Below are positions 6,398 through 8,964 of a DNA stretch of 8,964 nt, piece after piece (the stretch's first letter is position 1; the number at the start of each line of letters is the position of its first letter). Under the pieces are notes generated by a model. The model worked only from the letters and a program-made list of their open reading frames with translations. It made no database searches and was not told the origin of the DNA. The DNA is from Armatimonadota bacterium (GTDB taxonomy: Bacteria > Armatimonadota > Zipacnadia > Zipacnadales > JABUFB01), in NCBI GenBank assembly GCA_018056145.1, contig JAGPGE010000202.1:1-8964 (forward strand). Reading direction: 5' to 3'. The position numbers were made by a program, and so were the translations under genes.

Positions 6398-8964
6398 CTA
6401 ATCCATCTCCACCACCTGGAGGGCGTCGAACCACGCCTGTCCGGGGCTGAGCAGTCGCAGTGCCGGGCTCTTCCGCCCACCCGGATCGGCGATGAACTCC
6501 ACAGAGTACTCACGCCACTGCGTGGTCAGTTCGTGCTCCGCCTGTGCGCCTTGCACCGCATCCAGGGCAAGGCGAAACCGCTGGCCGTCCCGATCACCCC
6601 GGGCCCAGATGGACAGGCGGTACTTCTGGTCCTTCGCCAACGTCAGCGGAAAAGGCGCGACGCTGATCCCCCTGTCCTCGGCCGGCGTGCACAGGCGGAG
6701 GGACTGCCGCCCGTGCACCGCCGTGCGCGGGTCCACGAACCACGAGGCGGCCGGATCGTTTGAGCTGATGTAGCTGCCATCGGGTGTGCCCACGTTGTGC
6801 GCTTCTTCGAAGCTGGGGTTGATAATCAGGTTGCCCGGGTCCAGCGCCGCGAGATCCGGCGGCGGCGCGTCAACCTGGATCCGGTAGGCGCGAGTCCCGA
6901 AGCCGTCGATCATGTCGCTCCACTTGCCTGCGCTTACCAACACCTTGCGGTTCTCGAAGAGCACTTCCGCTTCGCCGTCGCCAACCCCCTCCAGCGCCAG
7001 ATCCAGCACCAGCGGTTTGTTCTCCACATTCGCGCAGAGAAGCGTCACCGCGCCTCGTTCCCTGAAGGCCGCCACGTGCACCTGGGGCGTCCCGCAGGTC
7101 ACATTCGGCGCTTCCTCGGGCGAGGCCAGAGCCGGCACGAGTTGCGAGAGTTCCAGCATCAGGCGCCGGACCTCGCTCCACAGGTCCGGGTTGTTGGGAT
7201 TGCTCACAGGCGGGCGACGGATGAAAGGCTGCACGCCTTTGCACCCGTGGATCAGAGCGAGGTAGGTCATCACGCGCTCTTCCTGGCGCGAGGGTTCACG
7301 CCTCCACCACTCCCCGCCGCCAAAGGCCTGGGGCACGATCCACAATGGCAGCGCATCCTGGGTGTCGCTGCGGATCTGCCGGCAGAAGTCCACCACATTG
7401 GTCACTGGCGCGTGGGGGATCGGGTACGGGTCTGTCATGATTATGTCCATGCCCTTCGCGTAGCGCGCGGCTGCCTGTGACTGGCAGAAGACCATGGTCA
7501 CCGGGTGGCACGGGTCGAGTTCCTTAATGCGCCGGTACGCCGCCTCGCACTCCTCCGGCGTGGCCCAGCCCAGTTCCGGCTCGTCCGCCAGGTAATAGGC
7601 CAGCAGTGCCGGATGGTCCTTGAAGGCCGCGATCTCCTCCTCGAGCCACTGCCATTTCTCCTGATCCTGCGGCGGGCGCGATGCCCCGCGAATGTCAAGC
7701 TGGACCATCACCCCAACCTCAGCACAGCGGTCCATCATCTGGCGCAGGTTGTCGCGTTCCTTGCGGCGTTCCGCGATGCCCCCGGGCAGGTAGGGCGCGA
7801 CAGTGTTGAAGCCCAGCGGGGCCTCATGGCTCGCAACGGACGCCGCGATGCCGTAGTCCGTGTAGAAGGACTGCGGGCAGAAAGGCAGGCCGCCCACGAT
7901 CAGCGTATGGGTCGCGTTGTCGATGATCACCGCATTGGGCTGGGGATCGGCGATGAGCATGTCGCAACTCGCCGAGCCCAGTTTCTCATCGCCGCGCGAA
8001 AGCACCCCGGTAATGGCGTTGCGTCCCACGGACAGCGCATCCAGCGCGATTGGCAGGCTCGTGGGCTTCCCCGCGACAACCGGGCCTTCGGCGAGCGCAC
8101 CGCCGGGTCCCTGGATCGCGATTCGCAGGCCGTCGCCAGCCTCTTCCGCGACGCGCACCACAATTGCGCCCTGCTCTCCGGTCAGGTAGGGCAAGCGCCC
8201 AGGCGTGATCGTGAGCAATCTCGGCACTTCCACAGGCAGCGGTGGCGATACGTAGATGGCCTGCCCCGCTGACATGAGTTCGAGGTGGGAGGCATAGCGG
8301 CCCGGTCCGGGCAACGCGACGCTCAGATTCGCTCCCGCTGGGCCGCCGACAAGGCTGACCGCCTGCTCATCAATGGCCGCGGGCTCAACGCCATCCAGCA
8401 CCAGCCGCGCAGTCACAGTCTCCGGGCCTCCCTCCAAGCGCGCCAGCGTCATGCTGACACTCAGCTTCTCGCCGATCGCCCGGTCAGGGGCGTTCAGTTC
8501 GGAGATGCGCACCCCGCCCACTTCGAGTGGCGACGGTTCGAAGGTGAACTCCGCCGACAGGTTCTGCTCCACCCCGCGCGGGAAGGCATCGTCGCGTCCC
8601 AGCCACAGGCTCTGGCGGTGGGCGTAGTCGAAGAGCGTGAGCCCCTGGTTGGCGGCGATGGTGAGCTTCCCGAACAGGTTCTCGAACTCCATCCGGGTCA
8701 TGCCGCCGAAGGGGTTGCTGACGCCGCCGAAGGCCAGGGGGATCTGCCCGTCCGCATTGCCGCCCGGACCGCTTGCCCGCCATCTCGCCCCCACAAACCA
8801 GCCGGTGGCGGGGCGACAGATGCAGGTCTCGTAGTTCATCGCCTGGTCCCAGGCGTTCTGCGTGAATGCGTAGGCGATGGTGAAACGGTCGCCCGGTCCG
8901 GCGGTCACCGTCTCGGTCCAGGTGATCTTCGGGTCGGTGCAGGTGATGGTGAGCACCTGCGTTT
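6398..8964 (-). CDS. Large multidomain glycoside hydrolase-like protein, 5' end outside the window
   Basis: The frame is open to the window edge. The first apparent start is an internal GTG at 8956, inside what looks like beta-sandwich sequence and preceded in frame by Thr-Gln codons, so the true start is beyond 8964. Numbered from that GTG, about 1-145 is strand-rich with many Gly/Trp/Phe, and about 146-340 looks like two Ig-like domains. About 345-610 is a glycosidase-type TIM barrel: FYTDYGI at 364-370, MVQLDI at 417-422, and YYLADEPE at 454-461, with Glu459 the candidate acid/base. WIVPQAFG follows at 539-546 near strand seven. A small beta domain ending GFGTRAYRIQV (685-695) follows. Then comes a CBM4/9-like domain from NLIINPSFEE (709) to the end. 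Such proteins are usually exported, but the N-terminus is not visible. Exact family and substrate are unknown. It precedes the operon by 302 bases on the same strand. Confidence 0.82.
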   Translation of the reverse strand, partial: TQVLTITCTDPKITWTETVTAGPGDRFTIAYAFTQNAWDQAMNYETCICRPATGWFVGARWRASGPGGNADGQIPLAFGGVSNPFGGMTRMEFENLFGKLTIAANQGLTLFDYAHRQSLWLGRDDAFPRGVEQNLSAEFTFEPSPLEVGGVRISELNAPDRAIGEKLSVSMTLARLEGGPETVTARLVLDGVEPAAIDEQAVSLVGGPAGANLSVALPGPGRYASHLELMSAGQAIYVSPPLPVEVPRLLTITPGRLPYLTGEQGAIVVRVAEEAGDGLRIAIQGPGGALAEGPVVAGKPTSLPIALDALSVGRNAITGVLSRGDEKLGSASCDMLIADPQPNAVIIDNATHTLIVGGLPFCPQSFYTDYGIAASVASHEAPLGFNTVAPYLPGGIAERRKERDNLRQMMDRCAEVGVMVQLDIRGASRPPQDQEKWQWLEEEIAAFKDHPALLAYYLADEPELGWATPEECEAAYRRIKELDPCHPVTMVFCQSQAAARYAKGMDIIMTDPYPIPHAPVTNVVDFCRQIRSDTQDALPLWIVPQAFGGGEWWRREPSRQEERVMTYLALIHGCKGVQPFIRRPPVSNPNNPDLWSEVRRLMLELSQLVPALASPEEAPNVTCGTPQVHVAAFRERGAVTLLCANVENKPLVLDLALEGVGDGEAEVLFENRKVLVSAGKWSDMIDGFGTRAYRIQVDAPPPDLAALDPGNLIINPSFEEAHNVGTPDGSYISSNDPAASWFVDPRTAVHGRQSLRLCTPAEDRGISVAPFPLTLAKDQKYRLSIWARGDRDGQRFRLALDAVQGAQAEHELTTQWREYSVEFIADPGGRKSPALRLLSPGQAWFDALQVVEMD

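Overview
This window is GC-rich bacterial DNA. Every gene I can support lies on the minus strand, so transcription runs from high to low coordinates. The content is typical of free-living carbohydrate degraders with expanded Gfo/Idh/MocA and sugar isomerase families, such as Armatimonadota, Planctomycetota, Lentisphaerota or Hydrogenedentota. That placement is inferred from gene content and GC, not from any marker gene. No phage, insertion sequence, CRISPR array, tRNA or rRNA is visible.

Layout in order of transcription. (1) 8964-6398: a large multidomain protein cut by the right edge, with beta-sandwich domains, a glycosidase-like TIM barrel and a C-terminal carbohydrate-binding-like domain. 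(2) 6397-6096: a 302-base intergenic region with several inverted repeats but no clear promoter or terminator. (3) 6095-5328: a sugar phosphate isomerase/epimerase (xylose-isomerase-like TIM barrel). (4) 5298-3088: an exported 736-residue protein with an N-terminal carbohydrate-binding-like domain and a helical C-terminal half, family not recognised. (5) 3033-2029: a medium-chain dehydrogenase that has lost the usual zinc ligands. (6) 2032-1025: a Gfo/Idh/MocA oxidoreductase. (7) 1025-57: a PIG3-type quinone oxidoreductase. (8) 34-1: the first 11 codons of a short-chain dehydrogenase, cut by the left edge.

Genes 3 to 8 have gaps of at most 54 bases and two stop/start overlaps, so they look like one operon. 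My reading is that an exported protein binds and attacks a glycan or glycoside, and that cytoplasmic oxidoreductases plus a TIM-barrel isomerase/epimerase then process the released sugar by redox chemistry. Gfo/Idh enzymes paired with AP-endonuclease-fold proteins are known in inositol catabolism and in 3-keto-glycoside and C-glycoside cleavage, which makes an oxidative, keto-sugar route plausible. The substrate cannot be read from the sequence. No transporter, regulator or sugar kinase is in the window. The most unusual items are the zinc-less dehydrogenase, the unrecognised exported helical protein, and the TIM-barrel protein with Gln rather than Glu near its seventh strand.
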